A stretch of DNA of 64,000 nucleotides from Burkholderiales bacterium PBB3 (GTDB lineage Bacteria; Pseudomonadota; Gammaproteobacteria; Burkholderiales; Burkholderiaceae_C). Both the position numbers and the translations under genes were made by a program. Within the stretch, counting starts at the first letter, position 1. Every line of letters begins with the position of its first letter. The notes under the pieces are model-generated. The model was given only the letters and a program-made list of their open reading frames with translations, was not told where the DNA came from and made no database searches. Positions 44,055 through 54,563 of this stretch are shown piece by piece. The stretch lies in assembly GCA_002256115.1 (NCBI GenBank), contig NKIK01000006.1:1-64000 (forward strand). The letters are read 5' to 3'.

Positions 44055-44225
44055 AGCGCAGTCTCCGGGTTCGGCTGGTGGCATGGGGTTTGCCGGTGGA
44101 GTGCAGCATAGCAAGCGTCGGCGGCGCGCTTGGGCGTATAGAAGCCCTAAGCCATTGATGCATATCAAACCCAACCGCTGGTGCATGGCTACACTGGTCC
44201 TCACCCAAGAATCAAGGAGCATCCC

Positions 44226-44648
44226 ATGAAAATTCTTCTGGCCGTTGACGGCAGCGCTTACAGCAAGAAAATGCTGGCCTACCTGGCCACCCACAATGGC
44301 ATGTTCTCCGCCACCCATGACTACACGGTGTTCACCGCCCAAGCCGCACTGCCCACACGCGCCCGCGCGGCGGTGGGCAAAGAGGTGGTAAACAGCTACT
44401 ACGCAGATGAGAGCGAAAAGGTGATTGCGCCGGTGACCAAGTTTTTACTGCGCCATGGCATCAACGCCAAGAGCAGTTGGAAGGTGGGCCAGGCCGGTGC
44501 GCTGATTGCCAAGCTGGCCGAAGACGGCGAATTCGACATGGTGGTGATGGGATCGCACGGCCAGGGCGCGTGGGCCAACTTGGTGATGGGCTCGGTGGCC
44601 ACCCAGGTGTTGGCCCACTGCAAAGTGCCGGTGCTGATGGTGCGCTAA
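44226..44648 (+). CDS. Universal stress protein family protein
   Basis: A 140-residue single-domain UspA-fold protein: MKILLAVDGSAYSKKML at the start, and the nucleotide-binding signature GSHGQGAWANLVMGSVATQVLAHCKVPVLMVR at the end. The G-x2-G-x9-G(S/T) motif is intact, so it is of the ATP-binding group. A good ribosome-binding site (aaggag) precedes the ATG. It is divergent from the ligase gene. The role is probably stress survival, as for the family. Confidence 0.93.
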   Translation: MKILLAVDGSAYSKKMLAYLATHNGMFSATHDYTVFTAQAALPTRARAAVGKEVVNSYYADESEKVIAPVTKFLLRHGINAKSSWKVGQAGALIAKLAEDGEFDMVVMGSHGQGAWANLVMGSVATQVLAHCKVPVLMVR

Positions 44649-44681
44649 GTTGTTATGTGTGCGGTCGCAATCAGCACAGTC

Positions 44682-44734
44682 GCTATCAAATAGTGAGCTT
44701 CTCCCGCACTATCCATGGCCTCAGCGGGCGTTTA
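44682..44734 (-). repeat. Dispersed repeat family A, copy 8 (overlaps tetR stop)
   Basis: The minus strand reads ctgaggccatggatagtgcg followed by ggagaagctcactatttgat and agc, with the gene-side extension taaacgcccg. The last codon and stop of the tetR gene (44721-44726) lie within the edge of the repeat, so the C-terminus has been defined by the insertion. Confidence 0.88.
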
Positions 44735-45362
44735 GACCCTCAAAACAGGTAGACATCACCAGTTCAATGATCTGCTCGTTTTCATGCAGGCCACCCATCT
44801 TTAAAAACTCCAGCACCGGGTCGCAAGCGCGGGCGTACAGCGTGTAGAGCACCGCAATCGCAGGCAGTTGGGGGTTGATGGCACCCGCCGCCTGTGCTTC
44901 TTCAATCCACGCGCCCAAGCGATCACTCACGTCCATCAGGCCATCCATATAGGCCTTGTTACCCATCAGCGTGGTGCGCAGGCTGGAGTTTTGGCTGGGC
45001 AAGGACGGCATCTCGCCGTTGAGTTTCAGGCCCATGGTCCAGCGTGTTACCGCCTTGATTTTGTCGACCGCGCTGGAGTCGGTTGCCAGGGTGTCCAAAA
45101 ACGCCTGCGCCCGCTGCATCACGCCCACCATGGCGGCGGCGGCCAGGTCTTCTTTGCTAGAAAAGTGTTTGTACAGACTGGCTTTGGCAATGCCCACATT
45201 GGCTGCCACTTCGTCCACCGTCATGGCTTCAAAGCCCTTTTCGGCCAGGAGTTGGTTGACGACTTTGATGATGGCGTCTTCCCGCGCCAACAGCATTTGG
45301 GCTTTGAAAGAGATTTTGACGGGCGGAGGGGTGGGGACGGGGGCAATAGCGTTCATGCCCAT
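44721..45362 (-). CDS. TetR-family transcriptional regulator
   Basis: A 213-residue regulator with a TetR_N HTH (about 27-73: EDAIIKVVNQLLAEKGFEAMTVDEVAANVGIAKASLYKHFSSKEDLAAA) and an all-helical ligand domain. The start at 45362 (or 45356) places the HTH as usual, after a Pro-rich N-terminal tail. An inverted repeat upstream (45378-45410) may be its operator. The final residues overlap a family A repeat. Ligand and target genes unknown. Confidence 0.9.
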   Translation of the reverse strand: MGMNAIAPVPTPPPVKISFKAQMLLAREDAIIKVVNQLLAEKGFEAMTVDEVAANVGIAKASLYKHFSSKEDLAAAAMVGVMQRAQAFLDTLATDSSAVDKIKAVTRWTMGLKLNGEMPSLPSQNSSLRTTLMGNKAYMDGLMDVSDRLGAWIEEAQAAGAINPQLPAIAVLYTLYARACDPVLEFLKMGGLHENEQIIELVMSTCFEGLNAR

Positions 45363-45377
45363 ATTTTATCCAACAAT

Positions 45378-45410
45378 GTCACAAAATGGAAAATTGGTTT
45401 AATTTGTGAC
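45378..45410 (-). promoter_or_regulatory. Candidate TetR operator
   Basis: gtcacaaa (45378-45385) and tttgtgac (45403-45410) are perfect 8-bp inverted arms with a 17-bp spacer, directly upstream of tetR and just inside the end of the argP-like gene. The spacing is longer than a typical TetR operator, so the call is tentative. Confidence 0.45.
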
Positions 45411-46321
45411 TACTCAGTATGCAAAGCCTGCTGCGCCGCCGCTTCCAGCGCACTGGTCAGGCGGTCTATCACTTCCGAATCCAGGTTCCAGCAATGCCAA
45501 TACAGGCTCACCGGCAGCGTCACCAGTGGGGCCAGATTGACCAATGCGCCGCTGTGCAGCAGCTCGCGTACCAGCATTTCAGGCACTACACTGGCACCCC
45601 AACCCGCTAACACGGCACGCACCTGACCTTCGGAACTGGGCACAAAACGCTGGCTGAGCGTGACACGGCGCAGGCCGCAGGCCCGGCCGACAAAATCGGC
45701 CTGCAAGTCGTCTTTGCGGTTGAAAGCCACGAAAGCAATGTCCCGAAAGTTGTGGCTGGTCAGGCCCTGCGGGCAGTGTTGGCGGGCATAATCCGCACTG
45801 GCCACGGCCACGTAATGCATGGCCCCCAGCGGCAGCACTTTGCAACCGCGCAGGGCCTGCTTGAGCGTAGTGACGCAGCCCAGCACCTGGCCTTCGCGCA
45901 GCCATTCGTGGGTGAAATCTTGGTCATCTGTGATAATTTCCAGCGGTAAGCCCTCACTAACCAGCGGCCCTACTGCGGGTAGCACCCAGGTGGCGATGCT
46001 GTCGGCGTTGACCGCAATGGAGACCCGATCTTCCTCGCGCGAGCCTTTGGTGGACGGCGTCAGGTCATGCAAATCGGTTTCCAAATCGGCGCGCAGCAGG
46101 CGCATTTGCATCGCGTGTTTGATCAACAAACGCCCTGCGACCGTGGGCTTGACCGGGCGGCTGCGCACCAAGAGCACGGTGCCAATTTGCGCTTCCAACG
46201 CCCGCAGGCGCTGCGACACGGCCGATTGGGTGACCGACAGGCGCACCGCCGCGCGCTCGAAACCGCCCTCCTCCACGATAGAGGCCAGGCATTCCAGGGC
46301 GTCAGGGTCAAAGGTTCGCAT
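45410..46321 (-). CDS. argP: ArgP/LysG-type LysR regulator
   Basis: A 303-residue LysR-family protein of the ArgP (IciA) branch: MRTFDPDALECLASIVEEGG then HTH FERAAVRLSVTQSAVSQRLRALEAQIGTVLLVRSRPVKPT. This branch senses lysine or arginine and controls amino-acid exporters or catabolism. It is divergent from dadA, which fits control of amino-acid degradation. The start at 46321 matches the family N-terminus; the frame reaches 46405 with non-conserved residues. The target of regulation is inferred from location only. Confidence 0.88.
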   Translation of the reverse strand: MRTFDPDALECLASIVEEGGFERAAVRLSVTQSAVSQRLRALEAQIGTVLLVRSRPVKPTVAGRLLIKHAMQMRLLRADLETDLHDLTPSTKGSREEDRVSIAVNADSIATWVLPAVGPLVSEGLPLEIITDDQDFTHEWLREGQVLGCVTTLKQALRGCKVLPLGAMHYVAVASADYARQHCPQGLTSHNFRDIAFVAFNRKDDLQADFVGRACGLRRVTLSQRFVPSSEGQVRAVLAGWGASVVPEMLVRELLHSGALVNLAPLVTLPVSLYWHCWNLDSEVIDRLTSALEAAAQQALHTE

Positions 46322-46487
46322 GTTTATTGCTTGGTTGGGTCTGTCCCGCCAGGACATCTTTAATTCGTTGAGGACAGAGCAAAGCTTCGCATTGGTCTGT
46401 CCCACAAGTTTATAAGTTTTCCTACTGTTTTCGCAAACGCTTTAATTCCGCTTTTACTGCAAACGCATTTCTAGGACACTTGCCACC

Positions 46488-47792
46488 ATGAAAATCATCG
46501 TTTTAGGCGCAGGCATTATTGGCATCAGCACCGCGTGGCATTTGGCCCAGCGTGGGCACGAGGTCACCGTGGTGGACCGCCATGGCGAGGCCGCACTGGA
46601 AACCAGCTTTGCCAATGCGGCGCAAATCTCGGTGAGCTACTGCGAGCCCTGGGCCAACCGCGATGCGCCCTGGAAAGCCCTGAAGTGGATGTTCAGCAAA
46701 GAGGCGCCGCTGCTGTTCCGCCCGCAATCGCCCTTGGGCGCAGGCTGGCACCAATACAGTTGGGGCCTGGAGTTTTTGGCCAATTGCAATGACACCGCGT
46801 TTGAGCGCAATGTGCAGCAGCTCGTGGCCCTGGGCTCCTACAGCCACGAGGCGCTGAAGCAAGTGGTGTTGGACACCGGTATCACCTACAACCGCCTGGA
46901 AAAGGGCATTGCTCACTATTACGTCGATCAAAAATCCCTGGACACTGCGGCCGATGCCGCCGCGCTGATGGCCAAGTACGGCGTGAACCGCCGTGTGGTC
47001 AGCAAAGCGGAGTTGCTCAAAATCGAACCGGCCTTCCAGCAGTTTGCCGACCACATTGTGGGTGGCACCTTTACCGCCAGCGACGAGAGTGGCGACGCCC
47101 GCGTGTTTACCCAGGAGCTGAGCCAGCGCTGCCAAGAGCGCGGCGTGCAGTTTTTGTGGAACCACGATGTGCTGGGCCTGGACCAGGCGGGCGGCAGCAT
47201 CACCTCCGCGCGCGTGCGCAGCCAGGCCACGGGCCAGGAGCAGGCCCTGAGCGCGGACCATTTTGTGGTGGCCATGGGCTCCTACACCGCGCCGCTTCTG
47301 CGCACCGTGGGTGTCAGCTTGCCGATTTATCCTGGCAAGGGCTACAGCGCTACCTTCAAAATTTTGAAGCCCGAACTCGCCCCCAAGGTCAGCTTGCTGG
47401 ACGATTCGGTGAAGTGCGCCATGAGCCGCCTGGGCGATAACTTGCGTATTGCCGGCACGATTGAAGTGGGTGGCTATGACTTGTCGCTGGACACGCCACT
47501 GGCGCGTGCGCGCTGCGAGATGCTGGCGCGCCGGGTCGAGACCGTGTTCCCCGGCGTGTGCGATACGCGCTTGGCCAAAGACGGCGGTGAGCCGCATTTT
47601 TGGACGGGTCTGCGCCCGGCTACGCCCACCAATATTCCCTACATCGGCAAATCCAAAGTGGGCAAACTGTGGGTCAATGCCGGCCACGGCACGCTGGGCT
47701 GGACACACGGCGCGGGCTCGGGCAAAGCCATTGCAGAACTCATCAGTGGCCACAAGCCCGCCATGCAGTTTGGCTTCTACGGCTATCGCTAA
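46488..47792 (+). CDS. dadA: D-amino acid dehydrogenase small subunit
   Basis: A 434-residue FAD-dependent oxidoreductase of the DadA family, which oxidatively deaminates D-amino acids to keto acids and feeds electrons to the respiratory chain. The FAD dinucleotide-binding site is MKIIVLGAGIIGISTAWHLAQRGHEVTVVDRH. Family segments include ANAAQISVSYCEPWA, GKGYSATF and the C-terminal GLRPATPTNIPYIGKS...VNAGHGTLGWTHGAGSGKAIAELISG. Length is normal (432-434). The ATG follows gacacttgccacc without a strong Shine-Dalgarno. It is divergent from the argP-like regulator. Confidence 0.95.
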   Translation: MKIIVLGAGIIGISTAWHLAQRGHEVTVVDRHGEAALETSFANAAQISVSYCEPWANRDAPWKALKWMFSKEAPLLFRPQSPLGAGWHQYSWGLEFLANCNDTAFERNVQQLVALGSYSHEALKQVVLDTGITYNRLEKGIAHYYVDQKSLDTAADAAALMAKYGVNRRVVSKAELLKIEPAFQQFADHIVGGTFTASDESGDARVFTQELSQRCQERGVQFLWNHDVLGLDQAGGSITSARVRSQATGQEQALSADHFVVAMGSYTAPLLRTVGVSLPIYPGKGYSATFKILKPELAPKVSLLDDSVKCAMSRLGDNLRIAGTIEVGGYDLSLDTPLARARCEMLARRVETVFPGVCDTRLAKDGGEPHFWTGLRPATPTNIPYIGKSKVGKLWVNAGHGTLGWTHGAGSGKAIAELISGHKPAMQFGFYGYR

Positions 47793-47896
47793 CACTGCGG
47801 CCCGCCGGGCTGCATCAGGTAAAGAAACGCCGTGCAACGGCTGGCATGGGCCAGCACTTGTAAAATCAGCGTTCTATTCCTCTTAGGCGGTTCTTC

Positions 47897-49135
47897 ATGC
47901 ACTTTTCCTTGATCCGGCAGGCGTTTGCTGCTTTCTTCGTGGCCCTCGTGGTTTCAGCGTGCGGCGGCGGTAGCTCTGCACCAGCCCCCACTGGCGGCAT
48001 CAACGTGGTTCCGGGTGATAGCAAAGCCACCGTGACGTGGACCATGGAGCCGGGCGTGCAGTATTGGGTGTTCTACGCCCCCGTGAGCACCAAGTTCCCC
48101 AATGTGACCACCACGGACTGGGTCAACATCCCCGGCGCGCAGGCGTTTATCAACGTCAAATCGCCCTACTCCGTCACCGGTCTGGTCAACGGATTCCAGT
48201 ACTCCTTTACCGTGAATGGCCGCACGGGCGACGGCCCTGGCGGCCCCGGCGCGCCCTCGGTAACGACCTTGCCACGTCCTGCGGGAACCACCTGGGGCAA
48301 GGGTGGCGACATGGGCACCAACAGCCTGCGCACGGTTACCTACGGTATTGGCTCTGACAACCTGGGCTACTACTTGGCCCAAGGCGATGGCGGCACCACG
48401 TACAAGAGCACAACCGGCCTGACCTGGACGCCAGTCCCTGCCGCCGGTCCAGCGCAAATCAATTCGAATATTTACACCCTGACACGCTTCGTCGGCGTGG
48501 GCAATGGCGGCAGCATCGTCACCAGTACCGATCTGGCCACCTGGACCAACGCCGTATCCAACACCACCGAGAACCTGAACTCAGTCACCAGCAACGGCGC
48601 CTTGGCCGTGGCCGTGGGCAACAACGGCGTGATACGCACCAGCACCGACGGTGCCACCTGGACGGCCGCCACCACGGTGCCGACGACTAAAAATCTGTAT
48701 GGCGTGACCTACTCGGGCAATGGCTTCTGGATCGCGGTGGGCGCAGGCGGCACTGTGCTGACCAGTACCGACGGCACGACCTGGGCCGAAAAGGCCTCGG
48801 GCACCACGTCTGACTTGCGCGCCGTGACCGTGCAGGTCATTTCCAGCTACACCTTTGTCGCGGTGGGCAACAACGGTGCCGTGGTCTCCAGTGCCGACAA
48901 TGGCACGACTTGGACCGCACAAACTACCGGCATCACTGGTAACTTCTTGGCGGTCAGCCCGTCCACCAGCCAATTGGTGGCTGTGGGTGCCGGTGGCCTG
49001 ATCGCCAGCAGCGCCGATGGCGTGACCTGGACCCAGCGTACCAGTGGCACCACTGCCGATTTGTTCAGCGTATTGGCTGGCTTGTCGCAGTATGTGGTGG
49101 TGGGTGCGGGGGGTGTGAATATCAATTCGCAATAG
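47897..49135 (+). CDS. Lipoprotein with fibronectin-like domain and Ycf48/BNR-like beta-propeller repeats
   Basis: A 412-residue outer-surface or periplasmic lipoprotein. The lipobox VVSACGGG places lipid attachment at Cys22. A fibronectin type III-like segment (about 34-125) ends GPGGPGAPSVTT. From about 135 to the end there are roughly 40-residue units of the pattern AVG-NNG-V-TSTDGATWT (for example GVGNGGSIVTSTDLATWT, AVGNNGVIRTSTDGATWT, AVGAGGTVLTSTDGTTWA), typical of Ycf48/BNR-type propellers. Function unknown; similar proteins are secreted by many Burkholderiales. It is followed by a family B element. Confidence 0.88.
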   Translation: MHFSLIRQAFAAFFVALVVSACGGGSSAPAPTGGINVVPGDSKATVTWTMEPGVQYWVFYAPVSTKFPNVTTTDWVNIPGAQAFINVKSPYSVTGLVNGFQYSFTVNGRTGDGPGGPGAPSVTTLPRPAGTTWGKGGDMGTNSLRTVTYGIGSDNLGYYLAQGDGGTTYKSTTGLTWTPVPAAGPAQINSNIYTLTRFVGVGNGGSIVTSTDLATWTNAVSNTTENLNSVTSNGALAVAVGNNGVIRTSTDGATWTAATTVPTTKNLYGVTYSGNGFWIAVGAGGTVLTSTDGTTWAEKASGTTSDLRAVTVQVISSYTFVAVGNNGAVVSSADNGTTWTAQTTGITGNFLAVSPSTSQLVAVGAGGLIASSADGVTWTQRTSGTTADLFSVLAGLSQYVVVGAGGVNINSQ

Positions 49136-49150
49136 TCCTGTGCGCTTGGG

Positions 49151-49241
49151 AGCTTGGGCAGCGAGACGTCCGGCTCCGTGTCCCCCGCCCGCTATGCGGG
49201 CTCCTCCTTTTACCTGCGCAGAACGCCCCGCCGCCCAAGCT
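49151..49241 (-). mobile_element. MITE-like element, family B copy 2 (intergenic)
   Basis: A 91-bp unit with 9-bp inverted ends agcttgggc (49151-49159) and gcccaagct (49233-49241). Its core (gcccgctatgcgggctcctc and tacctgcgcagaacgc) matches the reverse complement of copy 1 in the aquaporin gene. It lies between the lipoprotein and a convergent LysR gene and may also help end transcription. Confidence 0.75.
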
Positions 49242-49273
49242 CTGGACCCGTGCACTCGCGGCGCTGCTCTCGT

Positions 49274-50194
49274 TTACTGGTGCGCGTCTTGCAGGCACGC
49301 CAACAGCGCACGTGTGGAGCGGGCCAGCTCTGGTGAACGCCGGGTGATGGCAAAGAATTCACAGTCGTAGCGGAACAGATCGGGCTTCACCGCCCGCATC
49401 TGGCCGGTCTGCACAAAACTGTGGGCGTAGTGGTCAGGCAAAAAACCCAGAAATTGGCCCGACAAAATCAGCGTCGCAATCGACTCCTGATCAAAACCGG
49501 TGGCGGCACGCGTCAAGCGCTGGCTCTGCGTGACTTCCATGTTCGGCGAGTGATAGCCCAGCCCCGCGAAGGCGTGTTTGCGCATGCCGCCCCAGTCCAT
49601 GGAGTTGTTGTCCGCGCCAAACAAAAGGTGGCCTTGCCCGCAGTACAGCAGCATGGTCTCGCCAAACAAGGGCGTGTACTGCAACACGTCCGAGCTACGG
49701 TGGCCGGGGATGATGCCCATCTGGTAATTGCCATCGATCACGCCGCGCTCAATGCCGTTCAGCGTAGACACATGCAGGTTCAAGCCCACCTCGGGGGCCT
49801 GCGCCGTGAACGCTGACAAGGCTTGCGCGATGTGGGCCTGCGGGTTGCTGGCGGTTTTGTCGAACACCGCCAGATGCAATTGCCCGCCCATGCGCTGGTG
49901 GATGTCGTCCACGCTGGCTTTGAAAGCCTCGGTGGCGGCCAGCAGCTGCGTGGTTTGGGCGTAAATCTTTTCGCCCTCGGGCGTGAGTGCAAAGCCGGCC
50001 CGACCGCGGCGGCATAGCGTCAGGCCCAAGCGGGTTTCCAGGTCCTTGATATGGCGGCTCACCGTGGAGGTGCCGATGTTCAGCTCCAGCTCCGCCGCTG
50101 CCATGCCGCCGCAATCGACCACCGCGCGAAACACCTGCAGCAGGCGCAGGTCCATATCGCTGATCTGACCCAAGGGGGCCTTATGGGCTTTCAT
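49274..50194 (-). CDS. LysR-family regulator of the beta-alanine genes
   Basis: A 306-residue LysR regulator with N-terminal HTH (about 15-72: DLRLLQVFRAVVDCGGMAAAELELNIGTSTVSRHIKDLETRLGLTLCRRGRAG) and a substrate-binding-like domain. It is transcribed divergently from the omega-aminotransferase gene with a 113-bp gap, the usual layout for a LysR activator and its target. The inducer could be beta-alanine or a pyrimidine breakdown product, which is inference from the target's identity. Confidence 0.9.
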   Translation of the reverse strand: MKAHKAPLGQISDMDLRLLQVFRAVVDCGGMAAAELELNIGTSTVSRHIKDLETRLGLTLCRRGRAGFALTPEGEKIYAQTTQLLAATEAFKASVDDIHQRMGGQLHLAVFDKTASNPQAHIAQALSAFTAQAPEVGLNLHVSTLNGIERGVIDGNYQMGIIPGHRSSDVLQYTPLFGETMLLYCGQGHLLFGADNNSMDWGGMRKHAFAGLGYHSPNMEVTQSQRLTRAATGFDQESIATLILSGQFLGFLPDHYAHSFVQTGQMRAVKPDLFRYDCEFFAITRRSPELARSTRALLACLQDAHQ

Positions 50195-50307
50195 AGATTA
50201 CTTTCATAAATCGGCAACTAAGTAGTGATATTTGTATCTTTATAAGAGTAACAGAGCGCACCACAATGACAGGCTATGCGTACATGCCGTGCGCCCTTGG
50301 AGATGCC

Positions 50308-51696
50308 ATGAAGCTCAACGACAACCCCAGCCAAGTCCTCACCAGCACCAGCCCATACCCACAAGACCGGGCCTGGCTGGAAGCGCACTGGATGCCCTTC
50401 ACCGGCAACCGCGACTTCAAAGGCAGCGGTGCCCAGTCCGGGCGCATGATGGTCAGCGCCCAGGGCGCCTACTTCACCGACAACCATGGCAAAAAGATTT
50501 TTGATGGCCTTTCCGGCCTGTGGACCTGCGGACTGGGCCATGGCCGCACCGAGATTGCCGAAGCCATCGGCCGCCAAGCTGCCACGCTGGATTACTCGCC
50601 CGCCTTCCAGTTCGGCCACCCCCTGTCGTTTGAGCTGGCCAACCGCATCCGTGACCTGACACCCGAGGGGTTGGACTATGTGTTCTTCACCGGTTCAGGC
50701 TCCGAGTCGGCCGACACCTCCTTGAAGATGGCGCGTGCCTACTGGCGCGCCAAAGGCATGGGCACCAAGACCCGCCTGATCGGCCGCGAAAAGGGCTACC
50801 ACGGCGTCAACTACGGCGGCATTTCGGTCGGCGGCATGGTAGGCAACCGCAAGACCTTTGGCCAGGGCATTGAGGCCGACCACCTGCCCCACACCCAGCC
50901 TCCGATGGGCTCCTTTATTCACGGTATGCCGCCGCAAGACGGCCCACACGGTGCCAATCTGGCCGATGAACTCACGCGCCTGATTGCGCTGCACGATGCG
51001 TCGAACATTGCCGCCGTTATCGTCGAACCCATGTCCGGCTCGGCCGGGGTGGTGATTCCGCCCGTGGGCTACCTGCAGCGCCTGCGCGATATCTGCACGG
51101 CCAACAACATCCTGCTGATTTTTGACGAAGTGATCACTGGTTTTGGGCGCATGGGCGCTTATACCGGCGCAGCGGCTTTTGGCGTGACGCCCGATATCAT
51201 GAACGTGGCCAAGCAGATCACCAACGGCGCGCAGCCGCTGGGTGCTGTGATTGCCAACAAAGAGATCTACGACACCTTCATGGGCGTGGGCGGCCCCGAC
51301 TACATGCTGGAGTTTGCCCATGGCTACACCTACTCGGCCCACCCCGTGGCCTGCGCGGCCGGCATTGCGGCGCTGGACATTCTGGTGAAGGAAAACATGG
51401 TGGAGCGCGCCGCCGCGCTGGCCCCGCATTTTGAAAAGGCCGTGCACAGCCTGCGCGGCGCCAAGCATGTGGCCGACATCCGCAACTACGGCCTGGCCGC
51501 GGGCTTCACGCTCAACGCCGTGCCAGGCGAGCCCGCCAAGCGCCCCTACGAGGTGGCGATGAAGTGCCTGGAAAAGGGCTTCTACGTGCGCTACGGCGGA
51601 GACTGCATTGCACTGGCCCCGCCGTTCATTTCTACGCCGGCCGAGATTGACAGCCTGGTCAACGCGCTGGGCGAGGCGCTGAACGCGACCGACTAA
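50308..51696 (+). CDS. Omega-amino acid:pyruvate aminotransferase (beta-alanine--pyruvate transaminase)
   Basis: A 462-residue class III PLP aminotransferase. Family marks are WMPFTGNRDFKG, FTGSGSESADTSLKMARAYWR, GYHGVNYGGISVGG, the PLP Asp in LIFDEVITGFGRMG and the Lys in VAKQITNGAQPLG. The YSAHPVACAAG and FYVRYGGDCIALAPPFIS segments match bacterial beta-alanine--pyruvate aminotransferases, which make malonate semialdehyde and alanine. The start at 50308 has ggag 8 bp upstream; an earlier in-frame ATG at 50266 lacks it. The next gene handles the semialdehyde product. Confidence 0.93.
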   Translation: MKLNDNPSQVLTSTSPYPQDRAWLEAHWMPFTGNRDFKGSGAQSGRMMVSAQGAYFTDNHGKKIFDGLSGLWTCGLGHGRTEIAEAIGRQAATLDYSPAFQFGHPLSFELANRIRDLTPEGLDYVFFTGSGSESADTSLKMARAYWRAKGMGTKTRLIGREKGYHGVNYGGISVGGMVGNRKTFGQGIEADHLPHTQPPMGSFIHGMPPQDGPHGANLADELTRLIALHDASNIAAVIVEPMSGSAGVVIPPVGYLQRLRDICTANNILLIFDEVITGFGRMGAYTGAAAFGVTPDIMNVAKQITNGAQPLGAVIANKEIYDTFMGVGGPDYMLEFAHGYTYSAHPVACAAGIAALDILVKENMVERAAALAPHFEKAVHSLRGAKHVADIRNYGLAAGFTLNAVPGEPAKRPYEVAMKCLEKGFYVRYGGDCIALAPPFISTPAEIDSLVNALGEALNATD

Positions 51697-51724
51697 ATTC
51701 AGCTGCACACATTCACAACGGCAT

Positions 51725-51780
51725 TGCTATATTTTTAGTAGCTGCTCCCGCACTATCCACGGCTCAGAACCGCTATTTCA
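51725..51780 (-). repeat. Dispersed repeat family A, copy 9 (between aminotransferase and mmsA)
   Basis: The minus strand reads agcggttctgagccgtggat followed by agtgcgggagcagctactaa and aaatatagcaatgc. It sits in the 104-bp gap of what is probably one operon. Confidence 0.92.
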
Positions 51781-51800
51781 CTTAAATTCTCAAATCACCT

Positions 51801-53306
<1,506 letters not shown>

Positions 53307-53403
53307 GCGAGCTTGAATATCCTTCAAACACCGAATTTGCCGATACGAAGATAATAAAAAATATCTAAGTGCCTGTATTTAAACGATTTTTGTTAGATCG
53401 CCA

Positions 53404-53462
53404 GTTTGTTATCTTTTAGGACGGATAACAAACTTGACTCAGATGTTTACCTTTTGGTAAAC
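53404..53462. promoter_or_regulatory. Pair of perfect inverted repeats behind mmsA
   Basis: gtttgttatc...gataacaaac (53404-53413 and 53424-53433) and gtttacc-tttt-ggtaaac (53445-53462) lie 11 bp apart in an AT-rich stretch between mmsA and a downstream terminator. They might be parts of a small RNA, an operator pair, or the relic of a mobile element edge. Confidence 0.5.
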
Positions 53463-53476
53463 TCATATACAACACG

Positions 53477-53527
53477 GCCCCCTTCAGAAACGCACTTCGG
53501 TGCCAACTGCTTGGGGGTTTTTTATTG
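53477..53527 (+). terminator. Rho-independent terminator with inner UUCG hairpin
   Basis: ccccc-ttcag ... ctg-cttggggg closes over an inner hairpin gcac-ttcg-gtgc and is followed by T6 at about 53517-53522. It ends plus-strand transcription from mmsA, or a short RNA arising at about 53350, before the convergent Abi-type gene. Confidence 0.72.
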
Positions 53528-53546
53528 CCTGCTTGATTGCCGCAGG

Positions 53547-54554
53547 TCACCAACTACGTTGGTCCCACCCCTCATCTACGCCCATTCCCAATAGGTTTAA
53601 GCCTAGGTGGTCGAGTGCAGGGAACTCCTCTAACAACAGCGTTCTTAACCGCTTGCCCCAGGAAGATGCGGGGTTGATTTGCTGCATTAAGTGCTGGGCA
53701 ATACACAAGGCCAGAAACGGTCTTGCTAAACGATGGGCATTGCCGTGGAATGCGGTCAACTCAGGCACCTCTGCAATTGGCGGCAACTTTGGCTGATCGG
53801 CCATATTCCTGTTCCAGAGTCGGCAGTGATGCGCACACACATTGCGCAAGTAATTCAGGCTTCGGAGCCATGACGCAAACACACGGCCATTGCTAATGCC
53901 GTATCGCTGGGCAATATGGTCTTGGTCCGCCTCTGCCATGCCACCAAATAGAGTGGACATACAGCCAAAGTCCCACACCTCACAAGCGACCTATATCGCC
54001 AAAGGCAGCCCATACTTTTCCCGGTTATGGCGAATAAAGTCTTCTTTGGATCGGGTGATGAGCGTAGCCTGCTTGGCAAGCCAGTTGTGATGTGACGTAA
54101 GCCCCGTCTTCGCATCGATGGCGCTGGAGAATCCGGAATGAAACAGTTCTGGCTGCAAATAAGCAAACCGGTGACGCTCGCCCAGATGATGTGAAATGTC
54201 CACCCGCAAACTGATCTCGATGCGCTCCAGCGCATCCATAGCCATCAAGCGAAGCTTCTTGTCAAAAACGTACAAGTCCACCGCATTCTCAAAGCTGGCG
54301 CCAGATTTGAACTGTTCCAAAGGCAGTCGCCCTGGCTTAGATCGCTCGTGCTTGCCCTGCGATGCTGGGTTCAAAACACAGCAGAGCTCCGACCGCTCAC
54401 GAAACGCAAACCAATATCCGCTCAGCCGGTAGTAGCCAATGCGTTCCAGATAATCACGTGCCTTGGCAACGTCACTGATGACCATGCCACGCTGGTGCAA
54501 TTGGTCCAGTTGATCATCGATGCTCAACCTGGGCTTGGTGTAGTTCTCGGGCAT
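53547..54554 (-). pseudogene. Abi_2-family (AbiD/AbiF-like) abortive infection gene with in-frame amber codon
   Basis: Read through one stop, the frame encodes about 335 residues with the Abi_2 layout: start MPENYTKPRLSIDDQLDQLHQRGMVISD, then LERIGYYRLSGYWFAFRE, DKKLRLMAMDALERIEISLRVDISHHLGE, and after the stop WDFGCMSTLFGGM, YGISNGRVFASWLRSLNYLRNVCAHHCRLWNR. The TAG at 53991-53993 lies in YGLPLAI*VACEVWDFG, where family members commonly have Trp, so a single G-to-A change (TGG to TAG) is the likely lesion. Abi_2 proteins block phage replication by cell arrest or death. It could be a pseudogene, a suppressed codon or a sequencing error. It lies 9 bp behind hsdS. Confidence 0.85.
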
Positions 54555-54563
54555 TCTGATTCC

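Noticed and set aside
48430-49130. Repetitive DNA in the lipoprotein gene, considered as a tandem repeat array
   Set aside because: Units are similar at protein level (propeller blades) but diverged at DNA level, as normal for such domains.
53404-53462. Inverted repeats considered as a short CRISPR array or attachment site
   Set aside because: Two different palindromes, no regular spacers, no cas genes and no integrase nearby.
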